Assembly: GCA_012729475.1 (NCBI GenBank)
Contig: JAAYDB010000090.1
Coordinates: forward strand, 1-58,864
Length of the DNA stretch: 58,864 nucleotides
Direction of reading: 5' to 3'
From: Bacteroidota bacterium
GTDB lineage: Bacteria > Bacteroidota > Bacteroidia > Bacteroidales > VadinHA17
Part shown: positions 19,353 to 27,863 of the stretch, piece by piece
How the letters are laid out: every line of letters starts with the position of its first letter
Position numbering within the stretch: position 1 is the first letter of the stretch
Translations under genes and position numbers: made by a program
Notes under the pieces: generated by a model
Told to the model about the DNA's origin: nothing
What the model saw: only the letters and a program-made list of their open reading frames with translations
The model's database searches: none

Positions 19353-20387
19353 TTAAATATCAATGCCGGCAAAATACAGGTTGAAGGAATCGGAATTCCC
19401 CGGCCTGTTGGAAGAGAAAATGATAAAATGGTTTGAAAAATCTGCATGAGTACCGATAACAGGACGGAACTCATCATGTGAGGTGTTAATGCCGGGTCCG
19501 AAGTTAACAGGCGAGTTCCATTTTCCGTTCTCAAATTTTGAGTAATAGAGATCATAACCTCCCATTCCTCCTTCTCTGTTGGAAGCAAAGACCATAAGCC
19601 TTTTGTATACCATAGGACAATTATCCTCTGCATTGCTGTTTAAGCTGTCAACTTTCTGTGCTGCTTCAAAATCACTGTCAAACCAGGTATTAGGGGCTGT
19701 TCCTGGAGGCCTGATATTCAGGTATATGTCATAATTGCCTTCTCTGTCGGATGAGAAATAAGCACTGTCAAGACTGGTGTCAAAACAAAAATAGCTGTCA
19801 TTATATACAGTATTAATGAGATTGACAGGATAAGGCCCCATTACAGATGCAGGGAATGACCCTGTGACCGGCATGTTCATTAAATAGAAAATATCAAGAT
19901 TGCCACTGGTATTTTCTGAGCTAAGGATCAAGTATTCATAACCATCAAATGAGCTGAAACGGCGATATGGACCCAGATCATCCATTGGTGTATTTGCAGT
20001 TCCTGTTAGTTCCTCAATGAATGTATTATTCCCAGTGTTGGTGTTCAGTGTAAAGGTCCCGTCAGTCTGATCCCATTCAAATGTGATCATGCACTGAATA
20101 AGGTCAAACTGTTCCCCTGAATTCTCCCTGTTAGTTGATAAAAGAGCAAATATATCACCATGAAGCAGATATGATTCCTCATCAGTTTCATCAAGTACCA
20201 GATCAATATTAGTCAGGTCAAGGTCATCAAAACCGGAATTGATACTATTAAGAGCAATAGTTGAATCAGGAAAAGTGCCTTGTGGAAATTTTATGGGGTC
20301 TTCAGTCTTTTTGCAGGATGCGAAACAAAACAAAACAAGAAAGAATAATTTATATATCAGGAGGAAAGATGCTAAAAGCTTTTTCAT
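19353..20387 (-). CDS. Lipoprotein with PD40/WD40-like beta-propeller repeats
   Basis: 344 residues with a lipoprotein signal: hydrophobic 'FLVLFCF' then ASCKK, where the Cys near residue 25 would be lipidated. The rest has PD40-type blades, recognisable as 'YFSSDREGNYDIY', 'VFASNREGGMGGYDLYYS' and 'IFSSNRPGNSDSFNLYFA'. Such repeats are common in Bacteroidota envelope proteins, often with an OmpA domain, which is absent here. Probably an outer-membrane-anchored propeller of unknown ligand. A -7 match (TATATTTG) lies 19 bases upstream. Its 3' end converges with folD. Confidence 0.82.
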   Translation of the reverse strand: MKKLLASFLLIYKLFFLVLFCFASCKKTEDPIKFPQGTFPDSTIALNSINSGFDDLDLTNIDLVLDETDEESYLLHGDIFALLSTNRENSGEQFDLIQCMITFEWDQTDGTFTLNTNTGNNTFIEELTGTANTPMDDLGPYRRFSSFDGYEYLILSSENTSGNLDIFYLMNMPVTGSFPASVMGPYPVNLINTVYNDSYFCFDTSLDSAYFSSDREGNYDIYLNIRPPGTAPNTWFDSDFEAAQKVDSLNSNAEDNCPMVYKRLMVFASNREGGMGGYDLYYSKFENGKWNSPVNFGPGINTSHDEFRPVIGTHADFSNHFIIFSSNRPGNSDSFNLYFAGIDI

Positions 20388-20406
20388 AAGGAATTGTTAA
20401 GCTATA

Positions 20407-20414
20407 CAAATATA
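20407..20414 (-). promoter_or_regulatory. Putative -7 element of the PD40 lipoprotein gene
   Basis: TATATTTG on the minus strand, 19 bases before the lipoprotein ATG; an exact TAnnTTTG match. Confidence 0.5.
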
Positions 20415-20434
20415 TTAAAAAAGCGTAAAATGAA

Positions 20435-20457
20435 AAACCGGGCAAATCGTCCGGTTT
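20435..20457 (-). terminator. Terminator-like hairpin upstream of the lipoprotein gene
   Basis: AAACCGG, a 9-base loop, then CCGGTTT. Read leftward the stem is followed by TTCATTTT, a U-rich tail, so it acts like a minus-strand terminator. It lies between two divergent genes and upstream of the lipoprotein's own promoter match, so it would end some leftward transcript starting within 20460-20690. The rest of the 311-base gap (20388-20698) holds the palindrome GGGTAATTACCC at 20501-20512, A-runs and the TPR gene promoter, with no ORF. Confidence 0.4.
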
Positions 20458-20671
20458 CTCTGAGGTAGAATTTAGGTTATTCTAGGGTATATAGGGTATT
20501 GGGTAATTACCCTTTGTTCCTATGTCAAAGATGAATTTTCTAAGCCTAAGGTTGCGTAAAAAATGTAAAAAAAAAAATAATAATGTACCAAATTGACTGT
20601 TAGGGGTTTAAAAAAATGTTAAATTGTTAATAACTGGATATTTACGATATAAGGTGTCTGGAAATTAATAT

Positions 20672-20679
20672 TAATTTTG
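20672..20679 (+). promoter_or_regulatory. Putative -7 element of the TPR gene
   Basis: TAATTTTG matches TAnnTTTG, 19 bases before the ATG at 20699. Confidence 0.45.
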
Positions 20680-20698
20680 TATCGTAATCAAGATTGTT

Positions 20699-22111
20699 AT
20701 GGAAGAGGACAAGTTTGGATATCATTGGGAAGAAGAAGTCAGAGAGGCAGTCCTTAAATTTGAGAGGATGAAAAGAAATAACGAAAAGTATTTCTTTGAT
20801 GTCATTGAATTTGAGTCAATTATTGATTATTATATTGACAATAATAATGCAGGAAAAGCTTATGAAGCAGCTGCACTTGCTTCACAGCAACATCCCAATT
20901 CTGTTTCTATCCAGTTGAGAAAAGCAAGAGTTCTTCTTGATAAAGGTCGCGCTGTTGAAACTCTTAAAATACTAAAACGGCTTGAAAACATTGAACCGGG
21001 TAATCACGAGATATATATAGCAAAGGGCACAGCTCTGGGGATTTTAGGAGATGTTCAGGGTGCAAAAAAAATGTTCGATTTTGCACTAAACCTTGATTCA
21101 GAAGAAATTGAAAATATTCTGTTTTCTATTGTTACAGTCCTGCAAAACCTTAATTATTATGAGCAACTTATACCATATATGCTCAGACTGATTGAGCTTG
21201 AACCTGATTTCAAGGCTCATTTGTATGACCTGGCTTATGCATATGAGAAAGTTGAAAATTATGAATACAGTATTGTTTATTATCTGAAATACCTTGAAGA
21301 AGAACCTTTCTCCGATAGTGCGTGGTATAACCTGGGTATAATTTATAATAAAACAGAAAGAGAGGAGAAGGCTCTTGAAGCCTATGATTTTGCACTTGCT
21401 ATCAATGCGCAGAATTCCTTTGCACTTTTTAATAAAGGTAATATCCTGAGTAATCTCGGACGGTATAAAGAAGCTATTGAGGTCTATCATGAATATCTTG
21501 AGAATGAGCCTGACAGCTTCGAAGCTATGACCTATCTGGGTGAGTGCTACGAAAAAGCAAAAGACTATGTTCTCGCAAGAAAATACTACCAGGATGCTAT
21601 TGAATTAGCTCCTGAATTTGCTGATCCATGGTTCGGACTGGGTATTATTGAAATGAATTCAGGCAATGTTTCTGACAGTCTTATTTTCTTCAGAAAAGCT
21701 GTGAAATTAGATGATGAGAATCCGGAATATTGGTATCTGCTTGGTAAATCACATTATATACAGGGTGAACTTAAAACCGCAATGAGCTGTTTCAGAGAAG
21801 CATTGAAAATAGACATATATTGTGATGAGGTGTGGTCAGTTTTGGGAGGTATAATACTTAAGGAGAATCTGGCTTCCAAGGCTATCCCTTATCTTGAACA
21901 TGCTTATCAGATAACAGGCAATATACCCGGTATAAACTATTTGCTCGCTTCTTTTTATCTCCATGGCAAAAATACAGAAAAAGTTTCCAGACATCTTGTC
22001 CTGGCCCTCGAAGCAGGAAGAGATCTGTTTTCAGAATATTCTGATCTGTTTCCAGAGAAACTGAAAACAAAACCCATAAAGAAACTCCTCTCAAATTACG
22101 GATTGATTTAA
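20699..22111 (+). CDS. Tetratricopeptide repeat protein
   Basis: 470 residues with at least nine TPR-like helical hairpins through the length, such as 'AWYNLGIIYNKTEREEKALEAYDFALAIN' and 'PWFGLGIIEMNSGNVSDSLIFFRKAVKL' in part. It starts with an acidic segment (MEEDKFGYHWEEE) and has no signal peptide or membrane helix, so it is probably a cytosolic scaffold. It is followed by the phosphosulfolactate synthase-like gene after 28 bases and then aroE, so these may be co-transcribed. The partner protein is unknown. Confidence 0.88.
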   Translation: MEEDKFGYHWEEEVREAVLKFERMKRNNEKYFFDVIEFESIIDYYIDNNNAGKAYEAAALASQQHPNSVSIQLRKARVLLDKGRAVETLKILKRLENIEPGNHEIYIAKGTALGILGDVQGAKKMFDFALNLDSEEIENILFSIVTVLQNLNYYEQLIPYMLRLIELEPDFKAHLYDLAYAYEKVENYEYSIVYYLKYLEEEPFSDSAWYNLGIIYNKTEREEKALEAYDFALAINAQNSFALFNKGNILSNLGRYKEAIEVYHEYLENEPDSFEAMTYLGECYEKAKDYVLARKYYQDAIELAPEFADPWFGLGIIEMNSGNVSDSLIFFRKAVKLDDENPEYWYLLGKSHYIQGELKTAMSCFREALKIDIYCDEVWSVLGGIILKENLASKAIPYLEHAYQITGNIPGINYLLASFYLHGKNTEKVSRHLVLALEAGRDLFSEYSDLFPEKLKTKPIKKLLSNYGLI

Positions 22112-22139
22112 ATACTAAAGCCGGAAACTAAATTGAAAC

Positions 22140-22916
22140 ATGAAAAAAATACTTGATTTTCTGCCTGAGCGTCCTGTAAAACCCAGGAATACAGGTATAA
22201 CTATGGTTATGGATAAAGGTCTCAGTTTAAGAGAAGCTGAAGATTTTATATCAATAGGTAGTGAATACACCGATTTTGTAAAACTGGGCTTTGGGACAGC
22301 ATTAATTACACCCGGATTACCCGAAAAAATACGTCTATATAAAAAAGCAGGAGTGATGCCTTATTTCGGAGGAACTCTGTTTGAAGCTTTTTTAGTTCGT
22401 GATATGTTCAGGGATTTTCTGAAATTTATTGATGATAATGAAATAGAGTACGTGGAAGTATCAGATGGTTCTTACGACATTGATCATGCCCGTAAACTTG
22501 AATATATCAGTGAACTGGCTAAAAGAGGCTCAGTTATCTCTGAAGTTGGCTCCAAAAAAAAGGAAATCATTTATACACCTGAAGAATGGGTTTCAATGAT
22601 GAAAGCCGAACTAGAGGCAGGTTCGGTAAAAGTAATTGCCGAAGCACGGGAATCAGGGACGACTGGAATATATAATGCAGACGGATCAGCAAATATGACA
22701 ATCATAAATGCTATATCAGATAATGTTAAACTTGATAATGTTATCTGGGAAGCTCCTTTGAAATCACAACAGGTATGGTTTATAAAGAATTTTGGCCCTA
22801 ATGTTAACCTTGGTAATATTCCACCAACAGAGATAATACCTCTGGAATCACTCAGACTGGGATTGCGTGGTGACACATTTTTTGATTTTCTTCCGGAAAA
22901 CCTCAGGAATAAATAA
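22140..22916 (+). CDS. comA: Phosphosulfolactate synthase-like protein (ComA family)
   Basis: 258 residues. The family enzyme adds sulfite to phosphoenolpyruvate to form phosphosulfolactate, first step of coenzyme M synthesis in methanogens; bacterial homologues occur without methanogenesis. Motifs seen: RPVKPRNTGITMVMDKG at the N-terminus, VKLGFGTA, GGTLFEAF, EVSDGS, SEVGSK, VIAEARESGT, IWEAPLKSQQ and LGLRGDTFF, consistent with the TIM-barrel family across full length. In Bacteroidota a route towards sulfolactate, cysteate or sulfonolipids is possible, but no ComB, ComC or cysteate-handling gene is visible nearby. It lies between the TPR gene and aroE, 53 bases before the latter. Family assignment is firm; the physiological product is not. 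Confidence 0.88.
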   Translation: MKKILDFLPERPVKPRNTGITMVMDKGLSLREAEDFISIGSEYTDFVKLGFGTALITPGLPEKIRLYKKAGVMPYFGGTLFEAFLVRDMFRDFLKFIDDNEIEYVEVSDGSYDIDHARKLEYISELAKRGSVISEVGSKKKEIIYTPEEWVSMMKAELEAGSVKVIAEARESGTTGIYNADGSANMTIINAISDNVKLDNVIWEAPLKSQQVWFIKNFGPNVNLGNIPPTEIIPLESLRLGLRGDTFFDFLPENLRNK

Positions 22917-22969
22917 TAATATAATTTTTGTTATTCATATTTCATTCAATCTCCACCAATGATGTTGAT

Positions 22970-23722
22970 ATGAGAAAATATGGTCTGATAGGTTACCCCC
23001 TCGGTCATTCGTTTTCAAAAAAATATTTCACTGAAAAATTCAGGAGAGAAAATATAAGCGATTGTTCTTATGATAATTATCCTGTTGAGTCAATTGACAT
23101 CTTACCGGTTATCCTTGAAAATGATCCCGAAATATCCGGTCTGAATGTTACAATACCCTGGAAAACTGACGTCCTTAAATATCTTAATGTAAAAGAACCT
23201 TGTCTTGATGAGATTGGAGCTGCTAATGTATTGAAAATAAGCAGAAAAGATAGTTCTGTGATTATATCTGGATTTAATAGTGATGTATATGGTATAAGGG
23301 AGTCATTATTGCCCTTTATAAATGCAGAACTGAAAGGTGCTCTTGTGCTCGGAACAGGAGGTGCAGCAAAAGCTGTTATTTATGTATTGAAAAGTCTTGG
23401 TTTGAATGTAATAAATGTTTCGCGAACGCGAAAAACAGGGATATTACAGTATGAAGATGTGGATAAGGAGCTTATTGAAAAAACCAGTATCATAGTTAAT
23501 ACTACTCCTTTGGGTATGTATCCGGATATCTCATCACTGCCTGCTATTAACTATGGATTGTTGAATGAAAACCATATTCTTTTTGATCTGGTATACAATC
23601 CTGAAATGACCTTGTTTTTAAAACGGGGAGAGGAGAGGGGCTGTAAAATAATTACCGGGTTGAAAATGTTATTTCTACAGGCTGAACGTTCATGGGAGAT
23701 ATGGAATGATCCGGATATTTAA
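22970..23722 (+). CDS. aroE: Shikimate dehydrogenase
   Basis: Reduces 3-dehydroshikimate to shikimate with NADPH in aromatic amino acid synthesis. ATG at 22970 is chosen over a TTG at 22928 because it gives the canonical MRKYGLIGYPLGHSFSK opening and 250 residues. Shikimate-binding Ser14 and Ser16 are in GHSFS; the catalytic Lys is in NVTIPWKTDV; the Asp is in NSDVYG; the NADP loop is LGTGGAAKAV. It converges with truA after a few bases. Confidence 0.95.
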   Translation: MRKYGLIGYPLGHSFSKKYFTEKFRRENISDCSYDNYPVESIDILPVILENDPEISGLNVTIPWKTDVLKYLNVKEPCLDEIGAANVLKISRKDSSVIISGFNSDVYGIRESLLPFINAELKGALVLGTGGAAKAVIYVLKSLGLNVINVSRTRKTGILQYEDVDKELIEKTSIIVNTTPLGMYPDISSLPAINYGLLNENHILFDLVYNPEMTLFLKRGEERGCKIITGLKMLFLQAERSWEIWNDPDI

Positions 23723-23736
23723 AAGTTTTTTTTCAC

Positions 23737-24540
23737 CTACTCAATGATAATCTCTTCTGTTGCATCTTCCGGCAGATCATTGTCGATAAATATTTCAGAG
23801 GGGTATTCTATTTCTTCAAGAAATAACCCTTGGGCAGGAGCTGACATGCCAGCCTTTGAACGTTCTTTGGCCAGAATGATTCTTTCAAACTCCATAATAT
23901 CTGTTTTCCCCTTCCCAACCTGTATCATTGTGCCTACAATTGCCCTTACCATATTTCTGAGAAATCTGTCAGCTTTAATTGTGAAAATCAATTTCCCTGA
24001 ATGTTGTTCCCAAAAAGCCTGAGATATTATGCATTCATTGGTTTTTACATCTGTATGAAGCCTGCTGAAACTGGTAAAATCTGTATATTTCATCAAAACA
24101 ACACATGCCCTGTTCATCAGATCCAGGTCGGCATCATTTTGTAAAAACCATGAAAAATCTTCACTAAAAGGATCCTTTGTTCTTGTTATATAGTATTTGT
24201 ATGTTCTGGAAAGAGCACTGAACCTTGCATGGGCATCGGGATACACTCTTGATAACCGTAGTACAGAAATATCCTTTGGGAGATAAGAGTTAAGTCTGTA
24301 TATAAGTGACATGTTTTCTGAAAGATGTGGTGATTCAGAATTAAAATGTGCACAGAAGATACGGGCATGCACTCCTGAATCAGTTCTGCCTGCTCCTGTA
24401 ATAGCAGTTTTTTTACCAAGAATTGTACTGAGGGCATTTTCAACAACTCCCTGAACAGTTACAGCATTGGGTTGCATCTGCCATCCATGATAGTCACTTC
24501 CCTTGAACGAGATATAAATAAAATAACGTGTTGTCTGCAT
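23737..24540 (-). CDS. truA: tRNA pseudouridine(38-40) synthase
   Basis: Isomerises uridines 38-40 in the anticodon arm of many tRNAs. The ATG at 24540 gives 267 residues starting MQTTRYFIYISFKGSDYHGWQ, and a -7 promoter match (TATCTTTG) lies just 10 bases upstream; the longer open frame to 24606 would start upstream of that promoter, so it is rejected. Catalytic Asp54 lies in GAGRTDSGVHA. The C-terminus has an acidic extension (DNDLPEDATEEIIIE). It converges with aroE. Confidence 0.95.
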   Translation of the reverse strand: MQTTRYFIYISFKGSDYHGWQMQPNAVTVQGVVENALSTILGKKTAITGAGRTDSGVHARIFCAHFNSESPHLSENMSLIYRLNSYLPKDISVLRLSRVYPDAHARFSALSRTYKYYITRTKDPFSEDFSWFLQNDADLDLMNRACVVLMKYTDFTSFSRLHTDVKTNECIISQAFWEQHSGKLIFTIKADRFLRNMVRAIVGTMIQVGKGKTDIMEFERIILAKERSKAGMSAPAQGLFLEEIEYPSEIFIDNDLPEDATEEIIIE

Positions 24541-24550
24541 ATTCTGTATG

Positions 24551-24558
24551 CAAAGATA
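24551..24558 (-). promoter_or_regulatory. Putative -7 element of truA promoter
   Basis: TATCTTTG on the minus strand, 10 bases before the chosen truA ATG; it implies a very short leader and decides the start codon. Confidence 0.5.
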
Positions 24559-24731
24559 AGTATTAACAGAATATGTGCAGAGACTGATCCCGGGGGAAAC
24601 TAACAAGGTAAATATTTTTATTCTTTTATTTAAAAATCAATCTTAAAATGTATTTTTACTGATATCTTGATGATGATAAATTATTTGATGTGATTTCTAA
24701 ACTCTGGTATTGTAATTAAAATCCACTGATT

Positions 24732-26456
24732 ATGAAAGTTGAACTTAGCTGGATAGATTATTCAATAATAATGATCTATTTTATTTTCGTACTTGCCATT
24801 GGTTGGTTTTTGCGCAAATACATGAAGAACGCCAATGCCTTTCTTGAGGCCGGAAGATCAATCCCTGCCTGGGTTGCCGGATTGGCTTTCATCTCCACTA
24901 ATCTGGGTGCTCTGGAAGTTATGGGGATGGCGGGATCAGGAATGAAATATGGGATGTTGCAAACACATTTTTACTGGATTGGAGCAATCCCGGCAATGAT
25001 TTTTCTGGCTCTCTTTATGATGCCTTTTTATTACGGATCAAAAGCAAGATCTGTTCCTGAGTTTTTAAAACTCCGTTTTGATGAGAAGACAAGGGGACTG
25101 AATGCGATTCTCTTTGCAGTCATGACAATCCTGGCATCCGGAATATCGATGTATGCACTCGCAATACTGATGGAAAATGTATTGGGTTGGGATTATAATT
25201 TAAGCTTGTGGTTGTCAGCTATCATAGTGCTGGTATATACATATCTGGGAGGGTTATCATCGGCGATTTATAATGAAGTACTTCAATTCTTTATAATAAT
25301 TATCGGTTTATTGCCCCTTGTATTCCTTAGCCTTATGGATGTTGGAGGATGGGGAGGATTGAAAGAAGGGCTGGAACCCATAGCAGCAGCCGGTGGTTAT
25401 GCTCCTGATGCATGGACAACTACATGGAAATATACTTCAAATATTCATCAGAATCCTATGGGAGTGGAATGGTTCGGAATACTGTTTGGTCTTGGTTTCG
25501 TCCTTTCGTTCGGCTATTGGTGTACAAATTTTCTTATTGTTCAAAGAGCTTTTGCTGCAGAATCCAAGATAGCTGCTAGAAAGGTTCCATTGATTGGAGC
25601 TTTTCCAAAAATGTTTCTGCCATTCCTGATTATTGTCCCCGGAATAATAGCACTGGTCCTCTTTAATGATCCTTCAAAAAACTTTATTTTACCACTGGAT
25701 ACGGCAGGCAATCCCATTTATGACTATACTATAATAATGCTGTTAAAGCAATATCTGCCTGCAGGAGTACTGGGTCTTGGCATTACGGCATTACTGGCTT
25801 CTTTTATGTCGGGTATGGCAGGGAATGTTTCTGCGTTTAATACCGTATGGACTTATGATATTTATCAGAGTTATATACGGAAGAGAACTGACAATGCTGA
25901 AGCTGATGATAAACATTATCTGAATGTCGGAAAGATAACCACAATTGCAGGTGTTTTATTGAGTATAGCTGCAGCTTATATCGCAAGCAAATTTGGGAAT
26001 ATCATGGATTTCCTCCAGACAATTTTCAGTATGATCAACGCTCCTCTTTTTGCTGTGATCTTCCTGGGAATGTTCTGGAAAAGAACAACGGGTCATGCTG
26101 CATTCACGGGTCTTCTTACAGGTTTCCTGATTGCACTGGCCCATCATGGACTGACAGCCCCGGAAGGAGCAAACACCTTGTTTAAAGGTGGATGGCTGGG
26201 GCATATTCATACATATCCGGTTGAGATGGCTCAGAATTTCTGGACAGCAATAATAGCATTTTCAGTAAGTGCAATCCTGACTGTAGGATTATCGTTAATG
26301 ACTAAAAAGACGAAATCTGATGATGAGCTGAAAGGTCTGGTATATTCTCTTACGCCTCATGAGGTTGATAAAGACTTGCCCTGGCATAAAAGACCTGCCA
26401 GCCTGGCAATTATAGTAGGAATTATCTGTATTGTATTAAGCATAATATTCTGGTAG
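24732..26456 (+). CDS. Sodium:solute symporter family transporter
   Basis: 574 residues with about 13-14 hydrophobic helices, inner membrane. The N-terminus (WIDYSIIMIYFIFVLAIGW, then FLEAGRSIPAWVAGLAFISTNLGALEVMG) and 'TYLGGLSSAIYNEVLQF' are typical of the SSS/SLC5 family of sodium-coupled sugar, solute or inositol symporters. The solute cannot be read from sequence; resemblance to Bacteroidota sodium/sugar symporters is my best guess. It overlaps functionally with the next gene, a 69-residue membrane protein starting 11 bases after the stop with a strong Shine-Dalgarno. No catabolic genes adjoin that would name a substrate. Confidence 0.92.
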   Translation: MKVELSWIDYSIIMIYFIFVLAIGWFLRKYMKNANAFLEAGRSIPAWVAGLAFISTNLGALEVMGMAGSGMKYGMLQTHFYWIGAIPAMIFLALFMMPFYYGSKARSVPEFLKLRFDEKTRGLNAILFAVMTILASGISMYALAILMENVLGWDYNLSLWLSAIIVLVYTYLGGLSSAIYNEVLQFFIIIIGLLPLVFLSLMDVGGWGGLKEGLEPIAAAGGYAPDAWTTTWKYTSNIHQNPMGVEWFGILFGLGFVLSFGYWCTNFLIVQRAFAAESKIAARKVPLIGAFPKMFLPFLIIVPGIIALVLFNDPSKNFILPLDTAGNPIYDYTIIMLLKQYLPAGVLGLGITALLASFMSGMAGNVSAFNTVWTYDIYQSYIRKRTDNAEADDKHYLNVGKITTIAGVLLSIAAAYIASKFGNIMDFLQTIFSMINAPLFAVIFLGMFWKRTTGHAAFTGLLTGFLIALAHHGLTAPEGANTLFKGGWLGHIHTYPVEMAQNFWTAIIAFSVSAILTVGLSLMTKKTKSDDELKGLVYSLTPHEVDKDLPWHKRPASLAIIVGIICIVLSIIFW

Positions 26457-26460
26457 GAGG
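26455..26460 (+). promoter_or_regulatory. Strong Shine-Dalgarno of the small membrane protein gene
   Basis: AGGAGG overlaps the symporter stop codon and lies 7 bases before the ATG at 26468. Consensus sites like this are rare elsewhere in the window, so it supports the small gene as real and translationally linked. Confidence 0.6.
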
Positions 26461-26467
26461 AAAAAAA

Positions 26468-26677
26468 ATGGTAGATATTAGAATACCTATAGGTTTGATG
26501 TTTTCAATACTTGGCGTATTGATTACAACTTATGGCATCTTCACTGTCTCAGATGCTGGAATGTATCAGAAATCCCTTGGCATAAACGTCAACATCATAA
26601 TGGGACTGATAATGCTGATATTTGGTATACTGATGCTCTTATCTTCAAAAAAGAAGAAAAAATACAATAATAAATAG
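26468..26677 (+). CDS. Small two-helix membrane protein paired with the symporter
   Basis: 69 residues: helix one about 7-27 (IGLMFSILGVLITTYGIF), helix two about 41-60 (NVNIIMGLIMLIFGILMLL), then a lysine-rich cytosolic tail (SSKKKKKYNNK). It directly follows the symporter with its own near-perfect ribosome-binding site, which argues for a real gene. Position and size suggest an accessory subunit of the symporter, but no function is established. No catalytic motif. Confidence 0.72.
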   Translation: MVDIRIPIGLMFSILGVLITTYGIFTVSDAGMYQKSLGINVNIIMGLIMLIFGILMLLSSKKKKKYNNK

Positions 26678-26744
26678 TTATTTAACTGCCCTCAGATCTG
26701 AAATGTTCTTCATTTTGCTTCATGTAGGGTTATATATTAAGAGA

Positions 26745-27794
26745 ATGAACTATAGTGAAAGCAGAAAAGGATTTGCAAGTGATAATAATTCCGGGGTTCA
26801 TCCTGAAATTCTTAAAGAAATTGAGTTGTGTAATAAGGGTCATGCAATAGGTTACGGGGCTGATAAATTCACTGAAAAAGCTTTAGGGTTGTTCAGGGAA
26901 AAGCTTGGACCTGAGACGGAAACTTATTTTGTACTTACCGGCACAGCGGCCAATGTATTGGGCATAACTGCTGTAACCCGGTCCTGGTATTCCGTTATTA
27001 CTGCCAATACAGCTCATCTTGAGCAGGATGAATGTGGTGCACCTGAAAAGTTCACAGGTTGTAAGGTCTTAACAGTTGATACCAGTAATGGTAAAATTTC
27101 TCCAGGTATGATAGAAAAACATATGCATGGATTTGATTTTGAACACCACTCGCAACCAAAAATTATTTCAATTACCCAGTCTACTGAGATGGGGACTGTC
27201 TACACTGTTGGGGAGATAACTGAATTAGCCGGGTATGCCCATTCCCGAGGAATGCTGTTGCATATGGATGGTGCCAGACTGGCAAATGCTGCAGTAAGTC
27301 TGAATCTGTCTTTTAGAGAGATTACAACTGATGCAGGTGTTGATTTATTATCATTTGGTGGAACAAAAAATGGAATGATGGCAGGCGAGGCAGTTTGTTT
27401 CTTACGAAAAGGCTTAAGCAGGGATTTCAAATACATTAGAAAACAAGGTATGCATCTGGCTTCAAAGATGAGATATATATCAGCTCAGTATATTGCCTAT
27501 TTCAGAGATGATTTATGGAAGTCATTAGCTTCTCATGCAAACAGAATGGCACAAGTATTTGCCCAAAAATTATCTGTTATCAGTAATTTACGTATTACTC
27601 AGGAGGTTCAGTCAAATGGTGTATTTGTAATAATTCCACCTGAAGTTGCAGAAAAGCTACAGAAGAAGTATTTTTTCTATCCATGGGATGAGGCCATTTC
27701 TGAATACAGACTTATGGCCAGTTGGGACACAACTGAAAAAGAGATTGATGATTTTGTGTCTTTGCTGGGAAAAGAGATGATTGATTATCAATAG
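26745..27794 (+). CDS. Low-specificity L-threonine aldolase-like PLP enzyme
   Basis: 349 residues from the ATG at 26745; an upstream ATG at 26703 adds a hydrophobic 14-residue stretch that the family lacks. Beta-eliminating lyase/threonine aldolase fold type I: opening FASDNNSGVHPEI, GTAANVLG, HLEQDECGAPE, the loop HMDGARLANA and the PLP-binding Lys in SFGGTKNGMM. The family cleaves threonine or allo-threonine to glycine and acetaldehyde; exact stereopreference is not readable. It stands alone, 67 bases after the small membrane protein, and ends at a bidirectional terminator. Confidence 0.9.
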   Translation: MNYSESRKGFASDNNSGVHPEILKEIELCNKGHAIGYGADKFTEKALGLFREKLGPETETYFVLTGTAANVLGITAVTRSWYSVITANTAHLEQDECGAPEKFTGCKVLTVDTSNGKISPGMIEKHMHGFDFEHHSQPKIISITQSTEMGTVYTVGEITELAGYAHSRGMLLHMDGARLANAAVSLNLSFREITTDAGVDLLSFGGTKNGMMAGEAVCFLRKGLSRDFKYIRKQGMHLASKMRYISAQYIAYFRDDLWKSLASHANRMAQVFAQKLSVISNLRITQEVQSNGVFVIIPPEVAEKLQKKYFFYPWDEAISEYRLMASWDTTEKEIDDFVSLLGKEMIDYQ

Positions 27795-27810
27795 TATCAT
27801 ATAATCGGAT

Positions 27811-27845
27811 AAAAAAAGACCGGGTAAGCTTCCCGGTCTTTTTTT
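27811..27845. terminator. Bidirectional intrinsic terminator
   Basis: AAAAAAAGACCGGG, loop TAAGCTT, then CCCGGTCTTTTTTT. A perfect 14-base stem with A-run and T-run on either side serves the threonine aldolase-like gene (+) and tonB (-), which converge here. Confidence 0.9.
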
Positions 27846-27863
27846 ATGATCAATAAGGAGTTC

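Noticed and set aside
22928-22969. Upstream TTG start for aroE
   Set aside because: Adds 14 residues absent from the family; the ATG at 22970 gives the canonical opening.
24541-24606. Longer truA start at 24606
   Set aside because: It would begin upstream of a perfect -7 element and adds residues not typical of TruA.
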